Positions 29,331 through 38,605 of a stretch of 64,000 nucleotides of DNA are shown in pieces; within the stretch, counting starts at the first letter, position 1, and every line of letters begins with the position of its first letter. The DNA is from Candidatus Wallbacteria bacterium (GTDB taxonomy: Bacteria > Muiribacteriota > UBA6191 > JACPRK01). The notes beneath the pieces were generated by a model, which saw only the letters and a list, made by a program, of their open reading frames with translations, did no database searches and was not told the origin of the DNA. The translations under genes and the position numbers were made by a program. The stretch lies in contig JACPRK010000098.1 in the NCBI GenBank assembly GCA_016190005.1, forward strand, positions 1 through 64,000. The letters run 5' to 3'.

Positions 29331-32300
29331 TACTGACCGGTGGCGACGAAGTCCCTCTTGAAGAAGGACATCGCCTGCCTGCAAGAGTCGGCGCCGCTGA
29401 AGCCGACCACCGTGAGCGAGAACGATCCGCCCTTCTTGAGGCGGAAGTCCGAGTCGCCGTCGGCGTTCCCGAGGCGCTTCAGGGCGAGGGTGAAGGTGCC
29501 GGGCGAGGACTCTGTCGTGTTGGTGCCGTCGATGGCGATGGCGAAATCCGACGCGAATTTGAATGTGGGATCCGCGCCGTCCTTGGCGATGCCTGTGACG
29601 ATGAAGTTGTTCGTCAGCGTGCTAGCACCGACGTCATTGGTGTCTACGACGTCCCCATCGAACTGCACCGTGATGAGCCTGGTATCCGTCGCCACTGGGC
29701 TGGTGTCGACCGATGTAAAGGTAATGGCCGGCGGCGAGGGCGGCGCGCCCAGCGTGAAACTGGTCTGCGCCGGCTTGATCGGGTTTCCCGATCTGTCCGA
29801 AATGCGGTTGGAGAGCTCGATCAGATAGAGCCGGTTGACGGGGGTGAGCCTGTCGGGTTCCGTGGGACTGAACCTGAGACGATACGAGTTTGCGGGGACC
29901 GTCAACGCTTCGACGAAACTGAGCGTCAGTGGACTCGGATTGCTGGCCAAAGAAGTCAGATCGCACCCAGTCGCGACGAAGTAGTTGTCCTTGTTGATGA
30001 CCGACGTGAGGTCCGAGCTCGAATCGTCCGACATTGGCTCGGAGAAGCTGAAGATGATGTTCGTGAGTGGATTGATGATGACCGAATTGTTGGGAGGATT
30101 CGTTGCAGTCAACTCAGGCTGCGTGCGGTCCCCTGGGCCTGTGCCAGGCTGGTCCGCCGTCTGGAACTGGACGGCGACCCGGGTGACCTTGAGGCTGTTC
30201 CCGGCCGTATCCTGGATGCGGGTCGAAGGGATGAAAGAATAAGCTGTGTTGCCCCTCAAAGTGGCCCCAGGGCTCAGAAGCACCGAGTTGGGAGGAAACG
30301 GAAGCAGTGTGGCGGTCGCGATCCCCGGGTTGTCCAGAGATGAAAACAGCTCATAATTACCCGGGTGCAACGCCGAGGTGAGGGCCCTCGTGCTGGTCAC
30401 GGAGGTCGGATTGTCGGGATCGAAGACCGCCGTATTGAAGTTCACCAGCTTCGAGAAGGTCACCGTGATTTGAGCGTCCTTCAAGACTGCTTGGGAAAGG
30501 TGGGCCGGGTTGGTCTCCTTGACCTCCGGCGGCGTCGTATCCCGGCTCGTGCCGACAACCTTCGCTGTCTTGAACCTGATGGCGGTCGGCTCCAGGGCAT
30601 TGCCGGCAATGTCCTTGATGGCGCTCGAGAGCACCAGGATGTAGTCCGTGTCCCCGAAGAGGCCGCCCGGCGTCACGATCAGGCTGTTGGGTGGCGATTC
30701 GGTGGGCTCAGCGTCCGTCGAGGGCGGGAAGCTGCCTGTCGGCGAGGTGAGCGTGAAGTTCGCCCGACTCACAGCTGTGGACGTCAGGGGTTCGCTGAAC
30801 GTGAGCAGGATTTTCGTGTCGGGATCGACGTCCACGGCACCGTCCGACGGGTTGGAGGTCCGGAGGACCGGGCTGACGACATCCCGGCCACCACCCGGAG
30901 GCGGGGGGTCTATGGTGGTGAAATTCCCGCTCTTGGGAACGAGGGGGTTCCCCACCTTGTCGGTCAGGCCGCTGCCGACGAAGAGCGTGTACTTCGTGCC
31001 GGGAAGCAGCTTGGTGGTCTTGCCCCGATCGGTGAAGCCGGCCTCGACCTTCATGATCGACTTGTTACCGGCGAAGCCGGAGGCGGTGACCACCGGGTAC
31101 GGTCCCCCGGACGTGGTGATGAGCACGTTCCTGAGAGAGCCTGTCACCGGCGAGGGCTCCCGCACGCCGAAAGTGCGGTCGTCCATGAGCTCCGTGAAAG
31201 TCACGAAGATGTCCGAGTTGGTCGAGACGGATGTGCCTTCCGAGGGGTTGACACTGACCACGGCGGGGGGGACCCTCTCGCCTGCAAATCCCTGTATAAG
31301 TCGAGTCCTGAAGAAGATGGGTGCAGTCGGAGCCAGAGCGTTTCCGGCAGAATCCGTGATCGTATTGTCCCTGGGAAACACCAGGGCATACGTCGTGTCG
31401 ACGAGCAGGGGAGGCTCGGTCGGCGAGTTCGCCTTGGGTGTGAGCGAGACGAAGTTCTTGAAGACCGTCGGCCGCTCGAACTCCACATTGGTCGCCGAGC
31501 CTTCGGCTCTCAGCTGGTAGTTCGCCGTGATCTCTGCAGCCGTTGGCGTCACGCCCGGAGAAGTCGGCGACATGTTCTCACTGAACACCAGGACGATGTT
31601 GGTGAAGGGATCGATATCCGTGGCACCCCGAGGCGGCGTTGAACCGACCAGCACGGGCGGGGTCTTGTCGGCCCCGGCGACCCCGGTGACGTTGGCGGTC
31701 TGGAAGGTCAGGGTAAACGGCTTCAGCGCATTGCCCTGGGGATCGGTGATCCCGCCTGACATGATCAAGGCGTACTTCGTGTCCGACAGCAGTGGCGTGG
31801 TCGTCGGCGAGATCTCGAGCGTGGTGGGCGTGATCGCCAGGACGTCGAACCGGATGGGTGTCGCAGACCCGTCTGCCGTGAGCCGGAAGTTGGCCGTGTT
31901 CAGCGAAGCGTCGAGCGTCGCCTTGCTGACGGCCTCCGTGAACGTGAGGAAGATGGCGCTGTCGACGCCAACGGTAGAGTTCCGTGTCGGGAAGACGCTA
32001 CCCTCGACGACCTCGGGTTGGCGCGTGTCTCCTGGCTCACCGGGGATGTCCAGCGTCGTGAAGGTGATCGGTCCTGTGGTTTGCAGCGCGTTGCCATTTC
32101 CGTCGACGAGTAGACTCGAACTGAGCGAGAGCGAGTACGACGTGTTGACCCGCAATCGCCCGAAGTCGAGAGTCACCAGGTTCCCATCTGCCGTGGCCGT
32201 GAGAGGATTCGTCACTGAACCTGGGGTCAAGGTGTAGTTAGCCTTGGTCTGCGCTGCGGCCACGCCAAGCGGTTCACTGAAGAGCAGCCTGACCTTGGTG

Positions 32301-34162
32301 GAGGGGTCCACGAGGGTAGCGCCTCGCAAGGGTTCGCTGCTCAGAAGAGAAGGCTTGTTCTTGTCCCCGGGCTGCCCAGGAGATACTGCGGCGGTCCGGA
32401 AGCCGATGACGGTGTTCGCGAGCGAGTTGGACCGCTTGTCCTTGAGTGAGCTGCCCAACCTCAGCACGTAGTCGCGCTCACCATCCAGCGGGGGAGTGGC
32501 CGCAGCGAGCTCCACTCTCGAAGGACTCGACGCCGTCAGCCTCAAAGGAACGTCCGTGGTCCCCTGCGTCAAGGAGTAGAAACTGGTGGTCGTCAAGGCC
32601 ACGGGGTCCATGACTTCGCTGAACTGCAGGACCACGGAGGAGTTGACATTGACGTTGCGGTCGCCGTCCTTGGGCGTGGAGAAGTTCGTCAGGAGTTCGG
32701 GAGGCGTCCGGTCTCCTGGCTGTCCCGGGACCTCCTTCGTAGAGAACTGAAAGCTTGCCCCGGGGAAGGCCAGGCCCGCTCGATCCCGGAAGTTCGAAAC
32801 CGCAACCGAGTAGGTGACGCCGCCCTCGAGGGCGGGGGTGGCCGTGAAGATGCGTTCGTCTGCCGATGGCGTGATGGGTCCTGCCGCCGGCGCCGAGTTG
32901 TTGTCGCCGGAGATGGTCACTGGGGTGCCAGTGAAGGTGACGGGCTCGGAAAACGTCAGCACGATAGGAGTGAGCCTATCGACCTGAGTCTCTCCGGGTG
33001 TCGGGTTGGTGCTGAGCGTTGGCACGGTCAGGTCCGCGTCGGGGACTCCCTGCAGGTCGGCCGTCGAGATCCGGAGATCGAGTCCGGCCAACCGATTCCC
33101 CGCGATGTCCGCCACCGGCCGGGGCTCTTTCCCCTCGGTGATGGAGAGAGTCCAGGTCGAGTTTCCCACCATCGGCTTGCTGGGTTGCAGCTGCACGGTG
33201 TTGGGAGTGATGAACCGGATGGAGGAGGGTGAGATATCGCGGCTGATACCCGAAAGTGACGTCAGCACGTAGTTCTTCGGAAAGGTCGTGCCCGGGCCCA
33301 TGGGTTCACTGAAGACGAGCGTGAACGAAGTTCTCGGATCGACCTGGGAGGTCTTGGAGCTCGGAACCGAGGACTCTAGCTTTGGCGGCTCCGTGTCGCG
33401 AACGATGATCTGGTTCTTCTCGGGGTTGGACGCGGGGTTGCTGCGTAGGTTTCCGATCGCCACGACGACAGGGCCGCTCTGGACCCCGGCGGGAAGCAGG
33501 ACCACGATCTTCTCGTTGCTCCAAACGGGCGCGGTGCCGGCCGAGATCAACGTGCCGTTGGCTCTGGTGAACAGCACGGAAGAGGAGGCCTGGGCGTCGC
33601 CGAAATTGGCGCCGGTGATGGTCACCGGCTGGCCCTGGACAGCTCCAACAGGCGAGATGGTGTCGATCGTCGGGACGGAGGCGGGCAAAATGTCGATCGA
33701 ACTGATGTTGGACTCGACTCCGCCGGCGGCCCGGCCTCCCCTCAACTGGACCTGAACGCCGATGGACTGGGCTTCCGTCAGGCTGGAGAGCAGGAGAACC
33801 CGGATGGAATCGCTGGTCCAATCCGTGGGCGCCGCGACAGTTCCCGCACTCAGCTTGGTGCGTCCGGAGTTCAGAAGGAAGAGGACCTCACTCGAGTCGA
33901 ACTGAACGACGCCGAAGTTCCTTCCCTTGATCCTGATGAACTGGTTGGCCGAGAGGGGTCTGCCGGCCACCTCGCCGGCCACGCTGTCGATGACCGGAAT
34001 CGCCGTGGCCACGGCCAGGGCTTGAGTGGCATCGGCGCGCCTGGGCTGCGTCGGACTGTTTTCCCAGCTCTCTCCACATCCGCTTGCCGCCAGCGCGAGG
34101 ACCAGCCAGAAAGCCCAGAGGACTGACTGTCCCACGACGTTCCTGCTACTGACCTCGCGCAT
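29330..34162 (-). CDS. Giant lipoprotein with TIG and repeated SbsA-type Ig-like domains
   Basis: 1610 residues. AAGGAGG precedes ATG 34162; lipobox LAASGC gives lipidation at Cys 29. Two IPT/TIG-like units (about 55-240) precede some ten Ig-like units of 110-130 residues. Each opens like PPVLVGSTPPRGATDIDP, followed by (V/L)xFSExM and later NYxLxxxG, the SbsA/Big_5 pattern, and most end in (T)xVPGxPGD-like linkers before DxxPP. A non-canonical last unit holds the only other Cys residues. Predicted long stalk at the cell surface or in the periplasm. It is 50 bp downstream of the PilP-like gene and may be co-transcribed with it. Confidence 0.9.
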   Translation of the reverse strand: MREVSSRNVVGQSVLWAFWLVLALAASGCGESWENSPTQPRRADATQALAVATAIPVIDSVAGEVAGRPLSANQFIRIKGRNFGVVQFDSSEVLFLLNSGRTKLSAGTVAAPTDWTSDSIRVLLLSSLTEAQSIGVQVQLRGGRAAGGVESNISSIDILPASVPTIDTISPVGAVQGQPVTITGANFGDAQASSSVLFTRANGTLISAGTAPVWSNEKIVVLLPAGVQSGPVVVAIGNLRSNPASNPEKNQIIVRDTEPPKLESSVPSSKTSQVDPRTSFTLVFSEPMGPGTTFPKNYVLTSLSGISRDISPSSIRFITPNTVQLQPSKPMVGNSTWTLSITEGKEPRPVADIAGNRLAGLDLRISTADLQGVPDADLTVPTLSTNPTPGETQVDRLTPIVLTFSEPVTFTGTPVTISGDNNSAPAAGPITPSADERIFTATPALEGGVTYSVAVSNFRDRAGLAFPGASFQFSTKEVPGQPGDRTPPELLTNFSTPKDGDRNVNVNSSVVLQFSEVMDPVALTTTSFYSLTQGTTDVPLRLTASSPSRVELAAATPPLDGERDYVLRLGSSLKDKRSNSLANTVIGFRTAAVSPGQPGDKNKPSLLSSEPLRGATLVDPSTKVRLLFSEPLGVAAAQTKANYTLTPGSVTNPLTATADGNLVTLDFGRLRVNTSYSLSLSSSLLVDGNGNALQTTGPITFTTLDIPGEPGDTRQPEVVEGSVFPTRNSTVGVDSAIFLTFTEAVSKATLDASLNTANFRLTADGSATPIRFDVLAITPTTLEISPTTTPLLSDTKYALIMSGGITDPQGNALKPFTLTFQTANVTGVAGADKTPPVLVGSTPPRGATDIDPFTNIVLVFSENMSPTSPGVTPTAAEITANYQLRAEGSATNVEFERPTVFKNFVSLTPKANSPTEPPLLVDTTYALVFPRDNTITDSAGNALAPTAPIFFRTRLIQGFAGERVPPAVVSVNPSEGTSVSTNSDIFVTFTELMDDRTFGVREPSPVTGSLRNVLITTSGGPYPVVTASGFAGNKSIMKVEAGFTDRGKTTKLLPGTKYTLFVGSGLTDKVGNPLVPKSGNFTTIDPPPPGGGRDVVSPVLRTSNPSDGAVDVDPDTKILLTFSEPLTSTAVSRANFTLTSPTGSFPPSTDAEPTESPPNSLIVTPGGLFGDTDYILVLSSAIKDIAGNALEPTAIRFKTAKVVGTSRDTTPPEVKETNPAHLSQAVLKDAQITVTFSKLVNFNTAVFDPDNPTSVTSTRALTSALHPGNYELFSSLDNPGIATATLLPFPPNSVLLSPGATLRGNTAYSFIPSTRIQDTAGNSLKVTRVAVQFQTADQPGTGPGDRTQPELTATNPPNNSVIINPLTNIIFSFSEPMSDDSSSDLTSVINKDNYFVATGCDLTSLASNPSPLTLSFVEALTVPANSYRLRFSPTEPDRLTPVNRLYLIELSNRISDRSGNPIKPAQTSFTLGAPPSPPAITFTSVDTSPVATDTRLITVQFDGDVVDTNDVGASTLTNNFIVTGIAKDGADPTFKFASDFAIAIDGTNTTESSPGTFTLALKRLGNADGDSDFRLKKGGSFSLTVVGFSGADSCRQAMSFFKRDFVATGQ

Positions 34163-34212
34163 TGGGTGCCTCCTTCCGGACCCGCGCTTGCCGCGCGTCC
34201 TCCGGACCTGCT

Positions 34213-34668
34213 TCAGGGAATGGGTTTCGTGTACTGCGTGCCGCCGAAGTCGAAGACGGCGACGTCGTCCTTGATCTCGACGATTCGCGCCCCTTCGACG
34301 GTGTCCCCGACACCGTAGGAGCCACGCCCGATGAAGAGCTTCACCTGGCGCCCCATCTTCATCTTGCCCGAGACAGTGAACTCGGGCATGCCGGCCGGCT
34401 GCTGAACCGCCTTGGGCTGGGCCGGGCCCGCCTTCGTCGACACTGGCGCCGCCGACAAGTAGTGCCCGAACGGGAATGCCACGTCACCGGCGCCCTTGGC
34501 CTTCGACGAGCGCTCCTCGAGAGCCTTCTTCGTCAGCTCGGTCATCTTTTTCAGATTGGGTGGATCTTCAGGCGCGGCCTCTTCGGCGCGCACGCTGATG
34601 GCTCCCAGGCTCAACATGCCCGACAACATGAACGGCAAGACTCCAAGAACGACACGTGTAGACATCAC
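34213..34668 (-). CDS. PilP/GspC-like pilus assembly protein
   Basis: 151 residues: signal-like N-terminus (VVLGVLPFMLSGMLSLGAIS), a helical spacer with many Lys/Glu, then a C-terminal beta domain (VKLFIGRGSYGVGDTVEGAR, IVEIKDDVAVFDFGG) like the homology region of PilP and GspC. These domains link the PilMNO platform to the secretin. No lipobox Cys, unlike classical PilP. Position just after PilO supports the call. Own promoter candidate upstream. Assignment is moderate. Confidence 0.7.
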   Translation of the reverse strand: MMSTRVVLGVLPFMLSGMLSLGAISVRAEEAAPEDPPNLKKMTELTKKALEERSSKAKGAGDVAFPFGHYLSAAPVSTKAGPAQPKAVQQPAGMPEFTVSGKMKMGRQVKLFIGRGSYGVGDTVEGARIVEIKDDVAVFDFGGTQYTKPIP

Positions 34669-34702
34669 GCTCCATCTCCTTTATCGGCAGTCTGCGCTTG
34701 AG

Positions 34703-34730
34703 AATATACTTTCGGGCCCCGTTTTCGTAA
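34703..34730 (-). promoter_or_regulatory. Promoter candidate for the PilP-like gene
   Basis: Minus strand TTACGA (34730-34725), 16-nt spacer, TATATT (34708-34703). It lies inside the 170-bp gap that separates this gene from PilO. Confidence 0.4.
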
Positions 34731-34838
34731 GCAACAACCGGACCCGCTTGGCGCGGCGTGGATCGCACCTCTTCAGGCCGCATTCCGGTCGACCGTGCTC
34801 GCTAGCGTGCTCGAGCTGGCACGGGACCGTTCACTCGC

Positions 34839-35540
34839 TCAGGGTCCCGAGGGGTTTACCAGGCCGTCGCTGGCGTCCAGCGCGCTCACGATCAGGGTCG
34901 CATTCACGGCGCTGCCGGAGGCGCCTTTCTGCCAGACATCCAGCATAGTCAAATCCAAGAAGTAGCTCTGGTCGGCCAGCCTCTCCAGAAACCCCAGGAA
35001 GGCGCCGAATTCGCCGGCGGCGGAGTACTTGAATCGAACCTGGTCCACACCCAGGTAGTTCCAGACTTTGTTCTTCCCCTCCGGCAGGCTGGGCTTGTCA
35101 TTGGGGTCGGTAATGTCGTTGGCGCGGGCGGCAAGATCCTCCTCCTGCACCAGCTTCGACTGGTAGAGGAAGTGCTCCGGATCGAGCGGGTCCCGCGGAT
35201 TCAACGTCAGACCGGCCGCGGCGGCCGAGACTTGCTCAGAGATGCTGAAGGTGTCGTAGTACTTGGCGTTGCGTTCGCCCTGACGGCCCTTCGGGTTCAC
35301 GAACCGGCCCAGCAGCGCCTTCAGCTCGGCCTCGATGGCCTTCTGGCTGGCGGCGGCTTCCTCGAGTTCCTTCTTGGCTCGCTCGTAGGCATCCCTCTTC
35401 TCCTTGAGCTCCGCGACGTCCTTGGCCAGTCGCATCCGCTTGGCCTTCTCGGGCCCGGCCATCCCGACGTGACCGAACCAGCCCAACCCGATCACCACCG
35501 CCATGTAGACTGCCAGGGCCTTTTTCTGATTCTCGTCCAT
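34839..35540 (-). CDS. pilO: PilO-like pilus alignment protein
   Basis: 233 residues: one N-terminal membrane segment (ALAVYMAVVIGLGWFGHVGM), a coiled coil (AELKEKRDAYERAKKELEEA), and a ferredoxin-like C-terminal domain with VRFKYSAAGEFGAFLGFLER, the typical PilO stretch. PilO pairs with PilN in the inner membrane. Starts 12 bp after the PilM-PilN fusion, so the two are co-transcribed. Topology and position make the call firm although sequence conservation is weak. Confidence 0.82.
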   Translation of the reverse strand: MDENQKKALAVYMAVVIGLGWFGHVGMAGPEKAKRMRLAKDVAELKEKRDAYERAKKELEEAAASQKAIEAELKALLGRFVNPKGRQGERNAKYYDTFSISEQVSAAAAGLTLNPRDPLDPEHFLYQSKLVQEEDLAARANDITDPNDKPSLPEGKNKVWNYLGVDQVRFKYSAAGEFGAFLGFLERLADQSYFLDLTMLDVWQKGASGSAVNATLIVSALDASDGLVNPSGP

Positions 35541-35552
35541 GATCTGGGCTGC

Positions 35553-37379
35553 TCAATCCCCCTTCAGCGTTCCGCTCAACTGGAAGTAGAACTGACAGTC
35601 GGGAGTCTTGTCGAGCGTCTCCGCCGCGTAAGGGTTGGCGCCCGTCGAGGTCTCGATCAGTTGCGGCTGTTCCAGATCGGAGAAGTGTCCGGCCTCCGTG
35701 AGCTTTCGAGAAAAGCTGAACACCTGGTCGCGACCCCTGGCCTCCCCGCTCAGCTTGAAAGTCAGGCGCATCTTCTCCTGTTTGCCGGCCATCGAGCCGT
35801 CCGCGGCCCGCGTCCCGGCGAAGCGTGGATACGTGGTGAACACCTGGAACCGGTTGATCTTCACCAGGCCTTGCGAGGCGGCACCCATCTCCTTGAACAG
35901 GGCGCCCCAGGCCGGCTTGCCTCCTGCGACCTCGCGCAAGAGCTCCAGCTTTGCCTTCGTCCCTGCTTCTTGGAGGCGCGCCTCGGCGTACTTGGTGAAC
36001 CAAGTCTTCGCCTCGGCCAAGGCATTCTGGGCCGCTACTTTCTCCTTGAGCAGCTTGCCACGTGCCGACCACGCCTCGTAGTACTCGTAGCCGACGGCCA
36101 GCATGACCACGACCAGCACGATGTGCGCCCACTGCGGGATGCTTTCCGCGAGGTTCGCGCCAGCGCCCGTGGCGGCCCCTGCAGATTGGGTTCCCTCGAG
36201 CTGCAGCCCGATGTTGAAGCTGTCGGCCTCGTCCGTCAGGGCAGCCAACCCGCCGCCGATTGCCGCCGCGAAGTGCAAGGAGGACGGGGCTGCCTCGGGC
36301 TTGGCGCCGCCCAGCGCCTCGAGTGGGTCCAGTACCTGGACCGATTGAGACAGCTGCTCGGCAGCGCGAACGAAGAAGCCGTCGGTCGAGACCAGTCCGC
36401 CCGTCAAGAAGATGTGCTCGGCGCCCTTGCGAACGGCCATGACGGTCGCCATGGAGGTGTTGAAGTCTGTGGCGCTGACCGTCGAGAAGTAGTCGAGCGA
36501 CAGCCGGATCTTCGTGCACAGCTCTTCGCAGACGTTGTCCGTCGTCTCCTCGTAGGCCGCCGGATTGGTGATCGGCAGACCCAGCGAGGCGATTCGGTCG
36601 GCGTCGCCGGTCACGCCAACCTTGGCCATGAAGTCGGAGAACTGCGGAAAGGTGAGCTGGAAGAAGTTCCTTTCGGCCGACAGGTTGCGCAGCTCGTTGA
36701 AGAAGTCGCGCGCGCCCATGTGGAGCGCCTTGTGGAAGACGACCTTGCCTTCCTTGAAGGCGACCATGTTGGCGGAGTTGTAGCCCAGGTCGACTACGCA
36801 GGAGATGGTCGACATCACGTCGGGGCGGCCCGAGAAAGCGGTGCGGAAAAGCTCCTGGTAAGCGAAGAGCTTGGGGAAGGCCCCTCCGAACGGAATCTTG
36901 CGTGAGACGCAGATCTCCTGGAGCTCCTTGAGGATGTCGTACTTGACGCAGGTGTGCGCGGCGACCACTTGGAACTGCGCGCCCTGGGGCTTCTCGCGCA
37001 GACGGAAGCTCTTCTTCAGCGTCACCTCGAGCGCGCTGGTGCCCTCGGCTGCGACGAACTTGTTGAGCGAATCTTCCAGGGCGATATCGATCCCGGCCGG
37101 CTCCTGGTTGTTCAGGTAGGCGATGCTGATCGGCATCAGCCACTCGGCCACGATGTAGTAGAGCGGGACCTTCCTGTCGATGGCGCCCGCGTTCACCAGG
37201 CCGTCGATGGCCGTGCGCACGTCGTTCAAGTAGCGCGTCGGCTCGGAGAAGCTGTCCTTCAGCGTCACCGCATTAAGCCGCTCGGCTACCGGATTTCCAC
37301 TCTTGGTGGAGACCGTGACCGCCTTGATGAGGTGGCTGCCGAGGTCGACGACCTGGACTTCCTGGAGTTTTTTTGCCAT
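35553..37379 (-). CDS. PilM-PilN fusion protein of the type IV pilus platform
   Basis: 608 residues from ATG 37379. Residues 1 to about 395 are an FtsA/actin-like PilM: VQVVDLGSHLIKAVTV as phosphate-1 loop, SCVVDLGYNSANMVAFKEGK as phosphate-2, and HIFLTGGLVSTDGF as the adenosine motif. A Gly/Ala linker leads to a membrane segment (about 413-432, AHIVLVVVMLAVGYEYYEAW), a coiled coil and a PilN-like domain to the end. In most bacteria PilM is a separate cytoplasmic protein that binds the short N-terminal tail of PilN; here the two are covalently joined, which fits that contact. First gene of the minus-strand run to PilO. Confidence 0.87.
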   Translation of the reverse strand: MAKKLQEVQVVDLGSHLIKAVTVSTKSGNPVAERLNAVTLKDSFSEPTRYLNDVRTAIDGLVNAGAIDRKVPLYYIVAEWLMPISIAYLNNQEPAGIDIALEDSLNKFVAAEGTSALEVTLKKSFRLREKPQGAQFQVVAAHTCVKYDILKELQEICVSRKIPFGGAFPKLFAYQELFRTAFSGRPDVMSTISCVVDLGYNSANMVAFKEGKVVFHKALHMGARDFFNELRNLSAERNFFQLTFPQFSDFMAKVGVTGDADRIASLGLPITNPAAYEETTDNVCEELCTKIRLSLDYFSTVSATDFNTSMATVMAVRKGAEHIFLTGGLVSTDGFFVRAAEQLSQSVQVLDPLEALGGAKPEAAPSSLHFAAAIGGGLAALTDEADSFNIGLQLEGTQSAGAATGAGANLAESIPQWAHIVLVVVMLAVGYEYYEAWSARGKLLKEKVAAQNALAEAKTWFTKYAEARLQEAGTKAKLELLREVAGGKPAWGALFKEMGAASQGLVKINRFQVFTTYPRFAGTRAADGSMAGKQEKMRLTFKLSGEARGRDQVFSFSRKLTEAGHFSDLEQPQLIETSTGANPYAAETLDKTPDCQFYFQLSGTLKGD

Positions 37380-37395
37380 CGAGAGTCCGCAAGAT

Positions 37396-37422
37396 ATTAT
37401 CACAGCGCGACCCGACCGCCAA
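37396..37422 (-). promoter_or_regulatory. Extended -10 promoter candidate for pilMN-O
   Basis: Minus strand TGTGATAAT (37404-37396), with a TTGGCG 15 nt upstream of the GATAAT. The leader to ATG 37379 would be about 10 nt. The same short region separates it from the divergent glycosyltransferase gene. Confidence 0.45.
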
Positions 37423-37465
37423 ACCGGTTGCCTGCCCGAGCGCCGTAAGGGACAATGGTCGCCTC

Positions 37466-38605
37466 ATGGGCAGCTCCTTCACGGTGGCCGTGGACGCCCG
37501 GGCGGCCAGCGGCGCCTACACGGGGATCGGCCGCTACACGATGGCGCTCGTGACCGCGCTCCGAGATGCGGCGCCGGATCTCTCGATGCTGGTCATCGTC
37601 ACCGAAGCCGCGCGGGCCGGATTTGGTGTGCTCGAGGGGCCTCGCGTGGAGCTGCACGCCACCTCGATGGAGGTCTCCCGGCACCCGGCGGCAGACTTCT
37701 GGCTTCACGTGACGCTGCCGGCCCTGATGCGGCAGCGATCGATCCCGTTGCTTTTCTCCTGCGCCAACTATCTGCCCGCGCTCTCGGGCGGCGCCCGGCG
37801 AATTCTGACCATCCACGACCTGGTGCCTTTCCGGCATCCGGAGCTGGACCCGTGGACCTTCGTCGTCTACCTGCGCAGCATGTTGCGCCTGGGTGCCCGC
37901 GTGGCGGACCGGATCGTGGCCGTGTCCGAAGCGACGGCCGGCGAGATCGTCGAGATTCTCGGAGTCGATCGCCAGCGGATCGACGTGATTTACAATGGCG
38001 TGCAGCCCGCGTTCAGGAAGCTCTCCGCCGAGGAGCTCGAGCGGCGCCGGCTCGACGCTGTTGGCGACGGGCCATTCCTTCTGGGGGTCGGGGCGCGCAT
38101 CCCGCGTAAGAACTTCGGGCGGCTCATCGAGGCCGTGGCGCTGCTGCGCAAGCGCGGCTTTCCGCATCGGCTGGTCATCGCGGGGCCGCCCGGCCTGAGC
38201 CAGCCGGAGCTGGAACGGCTGGTCGAGGCGCACGGCCTCGGCAGCGCCGTCGTCTTCATCGGCTACGCGGATGACGAGATGCTCCTCACGCTCTACAACC
38301 GGGCCGCGCTCTTCGTCTACCCGTCGATCTACGAGGGTTTCGGGATTCCGATGATCGAGGCGATGGCCTGCGGGACGCCCGTCGCCTGCTCGCGGACCAG
38401 CTGCATGCCCGAAGTAGCCGGGGATGCCGCGCAGTACTTCGACCCGTACGACGCGGCCTCCATCGCCACCGCCTGCGAGGCCGCCCTGGCGGAGGGCGGC
38501 CAGGTGCGCGCCGATCGCATCGCGCTCGGCTTCGCGCGCGCGGCCCGCTTCACGTGGGAAGAGGCTGCGCGGCAGACTGCGGCCGTTTTCCGGAGGACGC
38601 TGTGA
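37466..38605 (+). CDS. Glycosyltransferase, GT4 (GT-B) family
   Basis: 379 residues from ATG 37466. N-terminal donor-independent half with an SGAYTGIGRYT loop and LTIHDLVPFRHPE; C-terminal half with GVGARIPRKNFGRLIEA, and the nucleotide-sugar EX7E motif in YPSIYEGFGIPMIEAMACG (Glu ... Glu). Probably adds mannose- or rhamnose-like residues to an envelope glycan. Its stop overlaps the start of the next methyltransferase (GTGA), so the two are translationally coupled. Divergent from pilMN. Confidence 0.9.
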   Translation: MGSSFTVAVDARAASGAYTGIGRYTMALVTALRDAAPDLSMLVIVTEAARAGFGVLEGPRVELHATSMEVSRHPAADFWLHVTLPALMRQRSIPLLFSCANYLPALSGGARRILTIHDLVPFRHPELDPWTFVVYLRSMLRLGARVADRIVAVSEATAGEIVEILGVDRQRIDVIYNGVQPAFRKLSAEELERRRLDAVGDGPFLLGVGARIPRKNFGRLIEAVALLRKRGFPHRLVIAGPPGLSQPELERLVEAHGLGSAVVFIGYADDEMLLTLYNRAALFVYPSIYEGFGIPMIEAMACGTPVACSRTSCMPEVAGDAAQYFDPYDAASIATACEAALAEGGQVRADRIALGFARAARFTWEEAARQTAAVFRRTL

